Below, piece after piece: positions 25,357-33,886 of a DNA stretch of 64,000 bases (positions within the stretch are counted from its first letter, which is position 1; every line of letters starts with the position of its first letter). The notes under the pieces were generated by a model. It was not told the origin of the DNA, ran no database searches, and saw only the letters and a list, made by a program, of their open reading frames with translations. The DNA comes from Palsa-504 sp963835775 (lineage in GTDB: Bacteria; Actinomycetota; Actinomycetes; Streptosporangiales; Streptosporangiaceae): positions 124,001 through 188,000 of the forward strand of contig CAWIHB010000006.1 of the NCBI GenBank assembly GCA_963835775.1, given 5' to 3'. Position numbers and translations under genes: made by a program.

Positions 25357-26765
25357 ACCACCTGCGCAGGGTCGATGTCGTCGCGTAGGCCCTTGTAGAC
25401 CGGGGCGCGCATCCGGCCCGCCTTGGTCCACCGGTCGAAGGCGACCTGGACCACCAGCCGAGGCTCGACCCACACGGCGGGGCGGGCGTGCTCGGGCGGG
25501 ACCGGGCCGTCGAACGGCGAGTCGGGACGGCGCAGCGGCCGGAGCCTGTCCCCCAGCATGCGCAGCGTCTCGTCGTTGAACCCGGTACCCACGTGACCGG
25601 CGTAGATCAGGCCCGAGGCGTCGTGCACGCCGATGAGCAGCGACCCGACCTGGCCGGTCCGGTTGCCCTTCCCGGGCTTGTACCCGGCCACCACGGCTTC
25701 CTGGGTATGCAGGTTCTTGATCTTCCGCCAGTGGTCGGTGCGGATGCCGGGCGCGTACTTGGAGTCAAGCCGCTTGGCTACCACGCCTTCCATGCCGTGA
25801 GAGCGGGAGACCTCCTGCACGGCGGCGAAGTCCGCACCGGGGAAGGACGGCGGGGTCTGCCAGAACGGCCCGTTCAGGCCCAGGTCGTCCAGCACGGCGC
25901 GGCGGTCGGTGTACGCCAGGTCAAGCATTGGCCTGCCGTCCAGCTGGAGCAGGTCGAACACCAGGTAGGTCACCGGGGTCTGCCCGGCCAGCCGGGCGGC
26001 TTGCGTGGCGGCGGCGACGTGCATCCGGGGCTGCAGCGCCTCGAATTCCGGCCAGCCGCCCGCGCCGAACACCACGATCTCCCCGTCCAGCAGCAGCTGC
26101 TTGTGGTTGGTGGCCGCGCCCAGCCGGGCCAGTTCGGGGTAGGTCACGGTGATATCGCGCTCGGTCCGGGACATCAGGCGCACCTTGCCCTTCTCGATGT
26201 AGGCCAGGGCGCGGACGCCGTCCCACTTCATCTCCAGGGCCCAGTTCTGCGGGTCCCGCGGGACGGCACCGGTGACCGCGAGCATGGGCCGCAGGCCGGA
26301 CGGCAGGGCCAGCCGTTCCCGGTGGATCATCCACTGGTTGCCGCGGGTCTGGAACAGCACGTACCCGCCGGTGACCCGCTGCCCGTGCAGGACCACCTTC
26401 ACCTCGGCGGGCGCCCACTTCAGCGTCTCGTAGGTGCCGTGGTCCCAGATGGTGACGGCACCCGCCCCGTACTGGCCGCGGGGTATCTCCCCCTCGAAGC
26501 TGCCGTACTCCAGCGGGTGGTCCTCGGTGTGCACGGCCAGGTGGTTGACCGCCGGGTCGGGCGGCACCCCCTTGGGCAGCGCCCAGGACACCAGCACCCC
26601 GTCGCGCTCCAGCCGGAAATCCCAGTGCAGCCGGCGGGCGTGGTGCTCCTGGATGACGAACGTCCCGCCGGGCGCGGCGCCAGACGGCGGGGCTTCGGCC
26701 GGCGGCACCGGCTCGGGCGTCCGGGCGGCGTCCCGCTTGCCCCGGTACGCCTGCAGCTTGTCCAC
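25347..26765 (-). CDS. ligD: LigD-type 3'-phosphoesterase plus ATP-dependent DNA ligase
   Basis: The 472-residue protein fuses a 3'-phosphoesterase domain (about residues 30-150: FVIQEHHARRLHWDFRLERDG, HPLEYGSFEGEIPRGQYG) to an ATP-dependent ligase (about 170-470). Ligase motif I is EMKWDGVRALAY with the adenylated Lys; motif III-like TYLVFDLLQLDG, motif IV MEGVVAKRLDSKY and motif V WRKIKN follow. In mycobacteria the polymerase, phosphoesterase and ligase are one LigD chain; here the polymerase is a separate downstream gene. It seals double-strand breaks in NHEJ. Confidence 0.93.
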   Translation of the reverse strand: MDKLQAYRGKRDAARTPEPVPPAEAPPSGAAPGGTFVIQEHHARRLHWDFRLERDGVLVSWALPKGVPPDPAVNHLAVHTEDHPLEYGSFEGEIPRGQYGAGAVTIWDHGTYETLKWAPAEVKVVLHGQRVTGGYVLFQTRGNQWMIHRERLALPSGLRPMLAVTGAVPRDPQNWALEMKWDGVRALAYIEKGKVRLMSRTERDITVTYPELARLGAATNHKQLLLDGEIVVFGAGGWPEFEALQPRMHVAAATQAARLAGQTPVTYLVFDLLQLDGRPMLDLAYTDRRAVLDDLGLNGPFWQTPPSFPGADFAAVQEVSRSHGMEGVVAKRLDSKYAPGIRTDHWRKIKNLHTQEAVVAGYKPGKGNRTGQVGSLLIGVHDASGLIYAGHVGTGFNDETLRMLGDRLRPLRRPDSPFDGPVPPEHARPAVWVEPRLVVQVAFDRWTKAGRMRAPVYKGLRDDIDPAQVVRE

Positions 26766-26838
26766 GCCACCCTGTGTACCCCATGCGCCCGGACGAGATA
26801 CACGTCAGGTAGGCGGCGCCCGGCCCTACAGTGGTGGG

Positions 26839-28137
26839 GTGACGGGAACCTGGGTGGTCGAGCCGTCGGGGCCGCTGCGCGGCGACATCTCGGTGCGCGG
26901 GTCGAAGAACGCGGTGACCAAGCACATGGTCGCGGCGATGCTGGGCGACGGGCCCAGCATGATCAGGAACGCCCCTGATATCGGCGACGTCGACATCACG
27001 GCGGCGATGCTGGAAGCCCTGGGCTATCAGGTGGTCCGTTCGGCCGCCGAAATCACTATCGCGCCCGGGTCAGCGGTGCAGCCGAGGGTGCCGGAAGCCT
27101 TTACCGGCCTGAACCGGATCCCGATCCTCATGCTGGGGCCGCTGCTGCACCGGACCGGTGAGGCGTTCGTGCCGCTGGTCGGGGGCGATCCCATCGGGCG
27201 GCGGCCGGTCGACTTCCACGTCGCGGCGCTGCGGGCCCTGGGTGCCGAGGTCGAGGCGGGTCCGGCCGGGATCACGGCCCGGGCCTCCCGGCTGTACGGC
27301 GCGCGCATCGACCTGCCCTACCCGAGCGTGGGCGCCACCGAGACCGTGCTGCTTTCCGCCGTGCTGGCCGAGGGCAAGACGGTGCTGCGCAACGCGGCCA
27401 CCGAGCCTGAGGTGGAGGAGCTCGCCCTGTTCCTGCAGCGGATGGGCGCGCACATCGAGCTCAGCCCGGACCGGCGGATCGTCATCGAGGGCGTGCCGCG
27501 GCTGCGCGGCGCGTCCCGGTGGCTGGCCGGCGACCGGCTCGAGGCATTTTCTTACCTGGTGGCGGGGCTGATCACCCGCGGCGAGGTCCGGGTGCACGGC
27601 TGCCCGCAGGACCGGCTGGTCACCGCGATCACCACGCTGGCCAGGATGGGCGCCAGGTTCGAGATCACCGACGAGTGGATCACCGCATCGGCGCCGGCCG
27701 GGCTGCGCGCGGCCGCGGTGCACACCGACACTCATCCCGGCTTCATGACCGACTGGCAGCAGCCGCTGATGGTGCTGTTCACCCAGGCCGAAGGCATGTC
27801 GGTGCTGCACGAGACGGTGTTCGAGAACCGGCTGGTGTACGTGCCGGCGCTGCAGAAGATGGGCTGCGAGATCGAGGTGTTCGCCGCCTGCCTGGGCGGG
27901 CCCGCGTGCCGCTTCCACGACACCAACGCGGTGCACTCGGCGGTGATCAGGGGCAGCTCCAAGCTGCGCGGGGCCGACGTCACCCTGCCCGACGTGCGGG
28001 CCGGGTTCTCCGCCGTGCTGGCCGCCGCAGTGGCGGACTCGCCGTCGCAGTTGCACGGCATCCACCACATCGAGCGTGGCTACCACCGGCCGTTTGAGCA
28101 GTTCGGGTCGCTCGGGCTGACCATCCACCACGGCTGA
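26839..28137 (+). CDS. murA: UDP-N-acetylglucosamine 1-carboxyvinyltransferase (MurA family) with Asp at the fosfomycin site
   Basis: Transfers enolpyruvate from PEP to UDP-GlcNAc, the first committed step of peptidoglycan synthesis. The GTG start (VTGTWVVEPSGPLRGDI) gives 432 residues. Family markers are RGSKNAVTKHMVAA with the substrate Lys-Asn, YPSVGATETVLLSAVLA, and the C-terminal loop VRAGFSAVLAA. The active-site loop reads GGDPIGRRPVDFH, so the usual Cys (Cys115 of E. coli) is Asp, as in M. tuberculosis, a substitution known to give fosfomycin resistance. A second MurA elsewhere is possible, since actinomycetes often carry two. The gene is followed closely by the patatin-acyltransferase gene. 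Confidence 0.88.
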   Translation: MTGTWVVEPSGPLRGDISVRGSKNAVTKHMVAAMLGDGPSMIRNAPDIGDVDITAAMLEALGYQVVRSAAEITIAPGSAVQPRVPEAFTGLNRIPILMLGPLLHRTGEAFVPLVGGDPIGRRPVDFHVAALRALGAEVEAGPAGITARASRLYGARIDLPYPSVGATETVLLSAVLAEGKTVLRNAATEPEVEELALFLQRMGAHIELSPDRRIVIEGVPRLRGASRWLAGDRLEAFSYLVAGLITRGEVRVHGCPQDRLVTAITTLARMGARFEITDEWITASAPAGLRAAAVHTDTHPGFMTDWQQPLMVLFTQAEGMSVLHETVFENRLVYVPALQKMGCEIEVFAACLGGPACRFHDTNAVHSAVIRGSSKLRGADVTLPDVRAGFSAVLAAAVADSPSQLHGIHHIERGYHRPFEQFGSLGLTIHHG

Positions 28138-28159
28138 GTCCCTGGTTAGGCTGGCTGGC

Positions 28160-30133
28160 ATGACCACGGCGTTCGTGCTCGGCGGCGGCGGCCTGCTTGG
28201 CGCCCACGAGGTCGGCATGCTGCGGGCGCTGTCCGAGGCGGGCATCCGGCCCGACCTGGTCGTCGGCACCTCGGTCGGCGCCATCAACGGCGCGTTCGTG
28301 GCCGCCGACCCGCTGGGCGCGGCGGCCCGGCTGGGCCGGATGTGGCAGGGCGACGAACTGCGGCTGGCCTTCAGCGAGAAGCTGTGGGGGCGGGCGGTCC
28401 GGCTGGTGCGTTCGGGCACCCACCTGCACTCACTGGAGCCGCTGCGCCGCCTGCTGGAGGACGCGCTGCCCGGCGGCGACTTCGCCGACCTGAAGCTGCC
28501 GTTCCAGTGCGTGGCGGCCGGCATCGAGAGCGCGAGCGCGCACTGGTTCAGCAGCGGGCCGGTGGTTCCGGCGGTCCTGGCCTCGTGCGCGGTGCCGGGG
28601 CTGCTGCCGCCGGTCGAGATCGGCGGCGCGCACTACTTCGACGGCGGCCTGGTCGACTCGATCCCGGTCGGGCGGGCCGTGGCGCTGGGCGCCGGCACCG
28701 TCTACGTGCTGCAGGTGGGCCGCATCGAGAGCGCGCTCGAGGTTCCGACCCGGCCGTGGGAGGTGGGCCTGGTCGCGTTCGAGATCGCCCGCAGGCACCG
28801 GTTCCACGAGGAGATATCGTCGCTGCCGGACAACGTGCGGGTGCACGTGCTGCCCACCGGCGGGGACCGGCTGCCGCCCGGGATGGCACAGTTCAGGTAC
28901 CGGGACCGAGCTAGGGTGAGACAGAGCATCGAGCGCGCGTACACGGCGTCGGCGAGCTATCTCGCCGCGCTGACCAGCCCGTTACCTGGCTTGCCGGTAC
29001 GAGGCCGCCGCCGGAGGGGAGGGGGTGCATTGCTCCCACCCAGGTTCGTGCGGCGGCTGGTGGTGGCGCCGGTGGTGATCGTGGTCGCCCTCGGCCTCAT
29101 CGTGCTGTCACCCCTGCTGGTCGTGCTCGCGCTGCTGTTCGGGCTGGCCGGGCTGCTGCGGGCGGGGCGGATGCGCAACCTGCGGCTGGTGTCGTTCGTG
29201 ATGGTCGGCCTGACCACGGAACTCGTGACGCTGCTCATCCTGCTGGGCCTGTGGATCGCGAGCGGGTTCGGCGGCCGGCTGCACACCGAGCCGTACCAGA
29301 ACCGTCATTACGCGGTGGTGCGCTGGTTCCTGGACGCGCTCTTCCGCGGGGCGGAACGGACCTACGGGCTGCGGGTCGAGGTCGAGGAGCCGGACCTGAC
29401 CGGCGAGGAACTGCTGGCCCGGGCCAGCCGGCCGGTCATCGTGCTGTCCAGGCACGCCGGACCTGGCGACTCGTTCCTGCTTATCCATCAGCTGCTGAGC
29501 GTCTACGGGCGGCGGCCGCGGGTGGTGATGAAGGCCAGCCTGCAGTTCGATCCCAGCCTGGACATCCTGGGCAACCGGCTGCCCAACGTATTCATCAAGC
29601 ACCGGGAGACCGGGGAGAGCATCTTCACCGACCAGATCGAGCGGCTGGCCCGCAGCCTCGATCCGGCCGGGGCGCTGGTGATCTTCCCCGAGGGCGCCAA
29701 CTGGACCCCGAACCGGTGGCGCCGCAGCATCCGGCGGCTGGAGCACGCCGGCCGCCGCGACCTGGCCGAACGGGCCCGGGACATGCCCAACCTGCTCCCG
29801 CCGCGGCCGGGCGGCACGCTGGCCGCCATCGCCGCCTGCCCGGAAGCCGATGTGATCTTCGTGGCGCACGCCGGGCTGGACACCGTCTTGTCCATCGGCG
29901 ACGTGTGGCGGCGGTTCCCGGTCAACCAGGTCATCCGGGCCCGGTGGTGGCGGGTGCTGTCCGAGCAGGTGCCGAGGGGCGCGGACCACGAGGCGCAGCT
30001 GCAGTGGCTGTACCAGTGGTGGGAGCGGATCGACGCCTGGATCACCGAGGACCGGCCGGGCGGCGCTCCGGTTCCCGTGGTGGAAGCGCAGCAGGGAGCG
30101 GAGCGTGACCTACTGGAGCCCGGTGCGGACTGA
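28160..30133 (+). CDS. Patatin-like phospholipase fused to a PlsC-type acyltransferase
   Basis: The 657-residue protein has two catalytic halves. Residues about 1-270 are patatin-like: oxyanion loop GGGGLLGAHE, nucleophile elbow GTSVGA with the Ser, and DGGLVDS with the Asp. Two or three hydrophobic helices follow (about 298-375: VVAPVVIVVALGLIVLSPLL-type segments). Residues about 415-640 resemble a 1-acylglycerol-phosphate acyltransferase: LSRHAGPGDSFL (H-x4-D) and IFPEGANWTP. One chain therefore carries acyl-ester hydrolase and acyltransferase functions on either side of a membrane anchor, which suggests phospholipid remodelling; the substrates are unknown. It begins 22 bases after murA and its last 24 bases overlap the convergent CoA-binding gene. 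Confidence 0.85.
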   Translation: MTTAFVLGGGGLLGAHEVGMLRALSEAGIRPDLVVGTSVGAINGAFVAADPLGAAARLGRMWQGDELRLAFSEKLWGRAVRLVRSGTHLHSLEPLRRLLEDALPGGDFADLKLPFQCVAAGIESASAHWFSSGPVVPAVLASCAVPGLLPPVEIGGAHYFDGGLVDSIPVGRAVALGAGTVYVLQVGRIESALEVPTRPWEVGLVAFEIARRHRFHEEISSLPDNVRVHVLPTGGDRLPPGMAQFRYRDRARVRQSIERAYTASASYLAALTSPLPGLPVRGRRRRGGGALLPPRFVRRLVVAPVVIVVALGLIVLSPLLVVLALLFGLAGLLRAGRMRNLRLVSFVMVGLTTELVTLLILLGLWIASGFGGRLHTEPYQNRHYAVVRWFLDALFRGAERTYGLRVEVEEPDLTGEELLARASRPVIVLSRHAGPGDSFLLIHQLLSVYGRRPRVVMKASLQFDPSLDILGNRLPNVFIKHRETGESIFTDQIERLARSLDPAGALVIFPEGANWTPNRWRRSIRRLEHAGRRDLAERARDMPNLLPPRPGGTLAAIAACPEADVIFVAHAGLDTVLSIGDVWRRFPVNQVIRARWWRVLSEQVPRGADHEAQLQWLYQWWERIDAWITEDRPGGAPVPVVEAQQGAERDLLEPGAD

Positions 30134-30592
30134 CGTGATGCGCTGGGTGTTGAAGCCGAGCCAGTGCATCCGGCCCACGTAGCGTGCGTGCTCGACCTTG
30201 AGGCAGCGGTCCATGATCACCGTCACGCCACCGTCCTCGGCGATCCGCGCTCCCTCCTCGTTGATCACGCCGAACTGGCACCACAAGGCGCCGGCACCGA
30301 TCGCCACCGCGTCCCGGGCGATCCCCGGCAGGGCATCCGGCGCCCGGAAGACGTTCACGATGTCGACCGGCACGGGCACGTCAAGCAGGCTGGCGTAGCA
30401 CGTCTCGCCGAGGATCTCGGTCTCGCGGGGATTCACCGGGATCACCCGGTAGCCGTGCCGCTTGACGTAGTAGCCGACGAAGTTGCTGGCCCGCAGCTCG
30501 TTGCTGGACAAGCCGACGATCGCGATCGTCCTGGCGTTGTGCAGCACGCGCTGGATGGCCAGCGGGTCCTGGTACCGCTCGAGATCAAGCAT
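30110..30592 (-). CDS. CoA-binding domain protein (YccU-like)
   Basis: The ATG at 30592 (MLDLERYQDPLAIQRVL) has GGGAGA eight bases upstream and starts at the conserved domain; a GTG directly after the metY stop would add ten residues. The 160-residue product is a stand-alone CoA-binding Rossmann domain (IAIVGLSSNELRASNFVGYYVK, VIPVNPRETEILGE, VNVFRAPDALPGIARDAVA, GALWCQFGVINEE, DRCLKVEHAR). Many actinomycetes keep this gene after metY, and a link to sulfur or thiol metabolism is often proposed but not shown. Confidence 0.85.
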   Translation of the reverse strand: MLDLERYQDPLAIQRVLHNARTIAIVGLSSNELRASNFVGYYVKRHGYRVIPVNPRETEILGETCYASLLDVPVPVDIVNVFRAPDALPGIARDAVAIGAGALWCQFGVINEEGARIAEDGGVTVIMDRCLKVEHARYVGRMHWLGFNTQRITSVRTGLQ

Positions 30593-30622
30593 GCTGCGTC
30601 TCCCGCTCGCCCGTCGGCTCAC

Positions 30623-31951
30623 TCATATGGCCGCTGCCCCCTGTCCAGTCACCGCGGCCACGCGTGCGAATCCCTGTCCCAGATCCCAGATCAGATCCTC
30701 GACCGACTCGGTGCCAACCGAGAGCCGGATCGTGCCCGGGCCTACGCCCGCGGCCCGCAGCTCGTCGTCGCCCAGCTGCCGGTGCGTCGTGCTCGCAGGG
30801 TGGATGATCAGGCTCTTCGCGTCGCCGACATTGGCCAGGTGGGACCAGAGCGTCACGCCGCCGATGAGGCCCTGCCCGCCGGCCCGGCCGCCCGCGCAAT
30901 CGAAGGAGAACACCGCGCCGGCCCCGCGCGGCAGGTACTTCTCCACCAGCGGGCGGTACTTGCTCGACGGCAGGCCGGGGTAGGTCACATTCGAGGCCAG
31001 CTCGTGCGATGCGAGGAACGCCGCCACCGCCCGCGCGTTCCGGACGTGGCGTTCCATCCGCAGCGACAGCGTCTCGAGCCCCTGCAGGAACAGGAAGGCG
31101 TTGAACGGCGAGAGCGCGGCACCGAGATCGCGCAGGGTCTCGGCCCGGAGCTTCATCAGGTAGCCGTACAGCCCGAACGTCTCGTGGAACTGCAGGCCAT
31201 GGTAGGCAGGCGATGGCTCGGCAACCACGGGGAACCGTCCGTTGGACCAGTCGAACGTGCCGGCCTCGACGACGACGCCGCCGATGGAAGTGCCGTGGCC
31301 GCCGATGAACTTGGTCGCCGAGTGAATCACGATGTCGGCGCCCCATTCGATCGGGCGGCACAGGTAGGGCGTCGCGAACGTGTTGTCGACGATCAGCGGC
31401 AGTTCGCGGGAGTGCGCGATGGCCGCCACCGTCTCGATGTCCAGCACGTTCCCGGCCGGGTTGCCGATCGTCTCGCCGAAGAACGCCTTGGTGTTGGTGC
31501 GGACCGCTTTCCGCCATGCTTCCTGGTCGTCGGGGTCGACCCAGGACAGCTCGACGTTCATCTTGCGCAGCATGTGCTTGAACTGGTTCACGGTGCCGCC
31601 GTACAGCGCCGAGGATGAGACCAGGTGGTCGCCCGGCTGCAGCAGCGTGAACAGCGCGGCGGCCTGCGCGGCGATGCCGCTGGCGAACGCCACCCCGCCG
31701 GCGCCGCCCTCCAGGTTCGCCACCCGCTCCTCGAACACCGCCACGGTCGGGTTCATGATGCGGGAATACGTGTTCCCGTATTCCTGCAGGTTGAAGTAGG
31801 CCGCCGCCGATTCAGGATCCTCGAACACATAGCTGGTCGTCTGGAAGATCGGCACAGCCCGCGCGCCCGTGTTCGGGTCGGGCCGCTGCCCGGCATGCAG
31901 CTGCCGGGTCTCGAAGCCGAACGCACGGGCTTCCTCGGGTTGGTCGGTCAC
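30623..31951 (-). CDS. metY: O-acetylhomoserine sulfhydrylase
   Basis: Converts O-acetylhomoserine and sulfide to homocysteine, using PLP. The GTG at 31951 (VTDQPEEARAFGFETRQLHAGQ) is preceded by GAGGA at good spacing and is preferred over an ATG eight codons upstream that overlaps the metX stop. The 442-residue protein shows the family's N-terminal FETRQLHAGQRPDPNTGARAVPI region, the Tyr-rich substrate loop, SSALYGGTVNQF, and the PLP Lys in IHSATKFIGGHGTS. Lies directly after metX, which makes its substrate. Confidence 0.95.
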   Translation of the reverse strand: MTDQPEEARAFGFETRQLHAGQRPDPNTGARAVPIFQTTSYVFEDPESAAAYFNLQEYGNTYSRIMNPTVAVFEERVANLEGGAGGVAFASGIAAQAAALFTLLQPGDHLVSSSALYGGTVNQFKHMLRKMNVELSWVDPDDQEAWRKAVRTNTKAFFGETIGNPAGNVLDIETVAAIAHSRELPLIVDNTFATPYLCRPIEWGADIVIHSATKFIGGHGTSIGGVVVEAGTFDWSNGRFPVVAEPSPAYHGLQFHETFGLYGYLMKLRAETLRDLGAALSPFNAFLFLQGLETLSLRMERHVRNARAVAAFLASHELASNVTYPGLPSSKYRPLVEKYLPRGAGAVFSFDCAGGRAGGQGLIGGVTLWSHLANVGDAKSLIIHPASTTHRQLGDDELRAAGVGPGTIRLSVGTESVEDLIWDLGQGFARVAAVTGQGAAAI

Positions 31952-31971
31952 GAATTCCTCTTCCCCTGGCC

Positions 31972-33237
31972 TCATCCGCCGGCCGCGCCGCCGGCCGCGC
32001 CGCCGGCCGCGCTGTCGGCCAGGAAGCGACGGATAATGGGCGTCTGCCGCGCTTCCTCGAGCAGGAAGCAGTCATGGCCGTACGGCGCCTCGATCACATC
32101 GAACTCGACCGGCTTGCCCAGAGCGCGCAGCGCGTCGGCGATCTCAGCCGACCCGGACGGCGGGTACAGCCAGTCCGAACTGAACGCGATCAGCAGCGTC
32201 CGGGCCGACACACCTGCCAGCGCCCGGGTGAGCGACCCGCCGCCATACTGCCGGGCGAGATCGAAGTACGTCAGCGCGCGCGACATGTACAGGTAGGTGT
32301 TGGCGTCAAAACGCTTGACGAACGAGCCGGCCTGATGTCTCAGGTAGCTCTCGACCTGGAACTCCGGCTCGATGATCGTGTGGCGGATGTCGTCGGCGAA
32401 CTGGAGCCGCCGGCCGAACTTGTCGTTCAGCGCCACACCGGACAGGTACGTGACATGGCCGACCATCCGGGCCACGCCCATGCCGGCCTCGGGCGCGCGG
32501 CCGGTGCCGTAGTAGCGGCCGCCTTGCCAGGCCGGGTCGCGCATGATCGCTTCACGTGCGATCGCGTTCCAGGCCACGCCCTGCGGGTGGAGGGCGTGCG
32601 TGCTGGCGATGGCCACGACGGCGTCGACCTGATCGGGAAACAGGATCGCCCACTCGAAGGCCTGCATCCCGCCGAGTGAACCGCCGGTTACCGCCGCGAG
32701 CCGTTCGATACCGAGCTGGTCCAGGAAGGCGCGCTCCGTCCGCACCATGTCCGCGACCGTGATCACGGGAAAGTCCGGCCCGTACGGCCGGCCCGTGGCG
32801 GGGTCGACCGATGACGGCCCGGTCGTGCCGCGGCAGCCGCCGAGCAGGTTAGTGGAGACGACGAAGAAGCGGTCGGTGTCGAACGCTTTGCCCGGGCCGA
32901 TCATCCCGTCCCACCAGCCCAGGCCCTTGCCGGCCACGCCGTCGCGGTCGGTGGCCGCGAACCCGTCGCGGGTGCTCTCTTCGGGCGGCGTCTTGGCGAA
33001 GCCCGCCGCATGGGCGTCGCCGCTGAGTGCGTGGCAGACCAGGATGACGTTGTCGCGCCGGGGGGAGAGGGCACCGTAGGTCTCGTACGCCACCCGGACC
33101 GGGTGCAGTTCCTGCCCGCAGTCGAGCCGTACCGGCTCGGGCAGGTCTAGGTACTGGGTTTCGACCGTGCCCACACTGCCGGCTGCGCCGGCCGCGCCGA
33201 CGGGGCCGGCCGCGAGCGTCGGGGCTGGCTCCGTCAT
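31972..33237 (-). CDS. metX: Homoserine O-acetyltransferase
   Basis: Acetylates homoserine for methionine synthesis. The ATG at 33237 (MTEPAPTLAAGP) is preferred over one 13 codons upstream because the leader has no family signal. The 421-residue alpha/beta-hydrolase-fold enzyme has the nucleophile in TGGSLGGMQAFEW, LSGDAHAAG, GGCRGTTGPSS, the catalytic Asp in FSSDWLYPP and His in PYGHDCFLLE. The protein ends with three repeats of Ala-Ala-Gly-Gly, encoded by a short GC-rich repeat. Co-transcribed with metY. A TTGACA box lies about 35 bases upstream. Confidence 0.94.
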   Translation of the reverse strand: MTEPAPTLAAGPVGAAGAAGSVGTVETQYLDLPEPVRLDCGQELHPVRVAYETYGALSPRRDNVILVCHALSGDAHAAGFAKTPPEESTRDGFAATDRDGVAGKGLGWWDGMIGPGKAFDTDRFFVVSTNLLGGCRGTTGPSSVDPATGRPYGPDFPVITVADMVRTERAFLDQLGIERLAAVTGGSLGGMQAFEWAILFPDQVDAVVAIASTHALHPQGVAWNAIAREAIMRDPAWQGGRYYGTGRAPEAGMGVARMVGHVTYLSGVALNDKFGRRLQFADDIRHTIIEPEFQVESYLRHQAGSFVKRFDANTYLYMSRALTYFDLARQYGGGSLTRALAGVSARTLLIAFSSDWLYPPSGSAEIADALRALGKPVEFDVIEAPYGHDCFLLEEARQTPIIRRFLADSAAGGAAGGAAGG

Positions 33238-33244
33238 GCGGGCT

Positions 33245-33276
33245 ATCTTAGCTGGTTGCAGCTGTTGTATTGTCAA
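33245..33276 (-). promoter_or_regulatory. Possible metX promoter
   Basis: On the reverse strand a consensus -35 box TTGACA (33271-33276) is followed after 20 bases by TAAGAT (33245-33250), eight bases from the metX ATG; AGCTAA at 17-base spacing is the alternative -10. Such a short leader leaves no room for a SAM riboswitch. The forward OsmC gene starts 50 bases away, so this is a divergent control region. Confidence 0.4.
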
Positions 33277-33325
33277 TCATCTCCACCGGAATACTGCTGA
33301 AGTGAGCGAGAGGGACACAGGCGAC

Positions 33326-33874
33326 ATGACCACGGTCACCAACGGAGTCAACGTGCAGGCGCTGCTGGACGCGCGCGAGGTGCTGAAGGGCGCGCCCGAT
33401 GCCGCCCAGTTCACCTGGCGGGCCTCCGCCAAATGGCAGGGCGGCGTCCACAGCACGATCAAGGTCCAGAGCTTCTTCGGCCTCGGCGAGGAGCAGAACC
33501 ACAAGGAAGAGTGGTCGTTCGAAGCCGACCACCCCGAGGTCTTCGCGGCCGAGGACAACGGCATCACGCCGATCGAATACCTCCTGGTCGGCCTGGCGAG
33601 CTGCCTGACGGGGGGGATAGCATCCGTCGCGGAGAACCGCGGCATCCAGCTGAACTCGGTCGAGTCCGTGGTCGAGGGCGGGCACGACATCCGCGGCATC
33701 CTCGGTGCCGACAGCGACGTCCGCAACGGCTACAACGACATCAAGGTGACGTTCACCATCGACGCGGACGCGTCGCGGGAGGACATCGAGGCGCTGGTGG
33801 CCCAGTCGCAGAAGCGCTCGGCCGTGTTCGACGCGCTGACCAACCCGACGAACATCACCGTCGAAGTCGCCTAA
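33326..33874 (+). CDS. OsmC-family peroxide/thiol stress protein
   Basis: The ATG at 33326 (MTTVTNGVNVQALLD) gives 182 residues; open frame upstream is Ala-rich and antisense to metX. OsmC features are WRASAKWQGG, PIEYLLVGLASCLTGGIASVAENRG with the peroxidatic Cys, and the C-terminal KVTFTIDADASREDIEALVAQSQKRSAVFDAL. Only this one Cys is present, so the usual second Cys of the OsmC/Ohr pair is missing and any peroxidase activity would need an external thiol. Its stop lies 13 bases before the probable start of the FAD oxidoreductase. Confidence 0.88.
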   Translation: MTTVTNGVNVQALLDAREVLKGAPDAAQFTWRASAKWQGGVHSTIKVQSFFGLGEEQNHKEEWSFEADHPEVFAAEDNGITPIEYLLVGLASCLTGGIASVAENRGIQLNSVESVVEGGHDIRGILGADSDVRNGYNDIKVTFTIDADASREDIEALVAQSQKRSAVFDALTNPTNITVEVA

Positions 33875-33886
33875 GGGAGCCAGGCC

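Noticed and set aside
33238..33325. SAM riboswitch upstream of metX
   Set aside because: Only about 90 bases separate metX from the divergent OsmC gene and no SAM-riboswitch pattern is visible; the putative promoter is nearly adjacent to the start codon.
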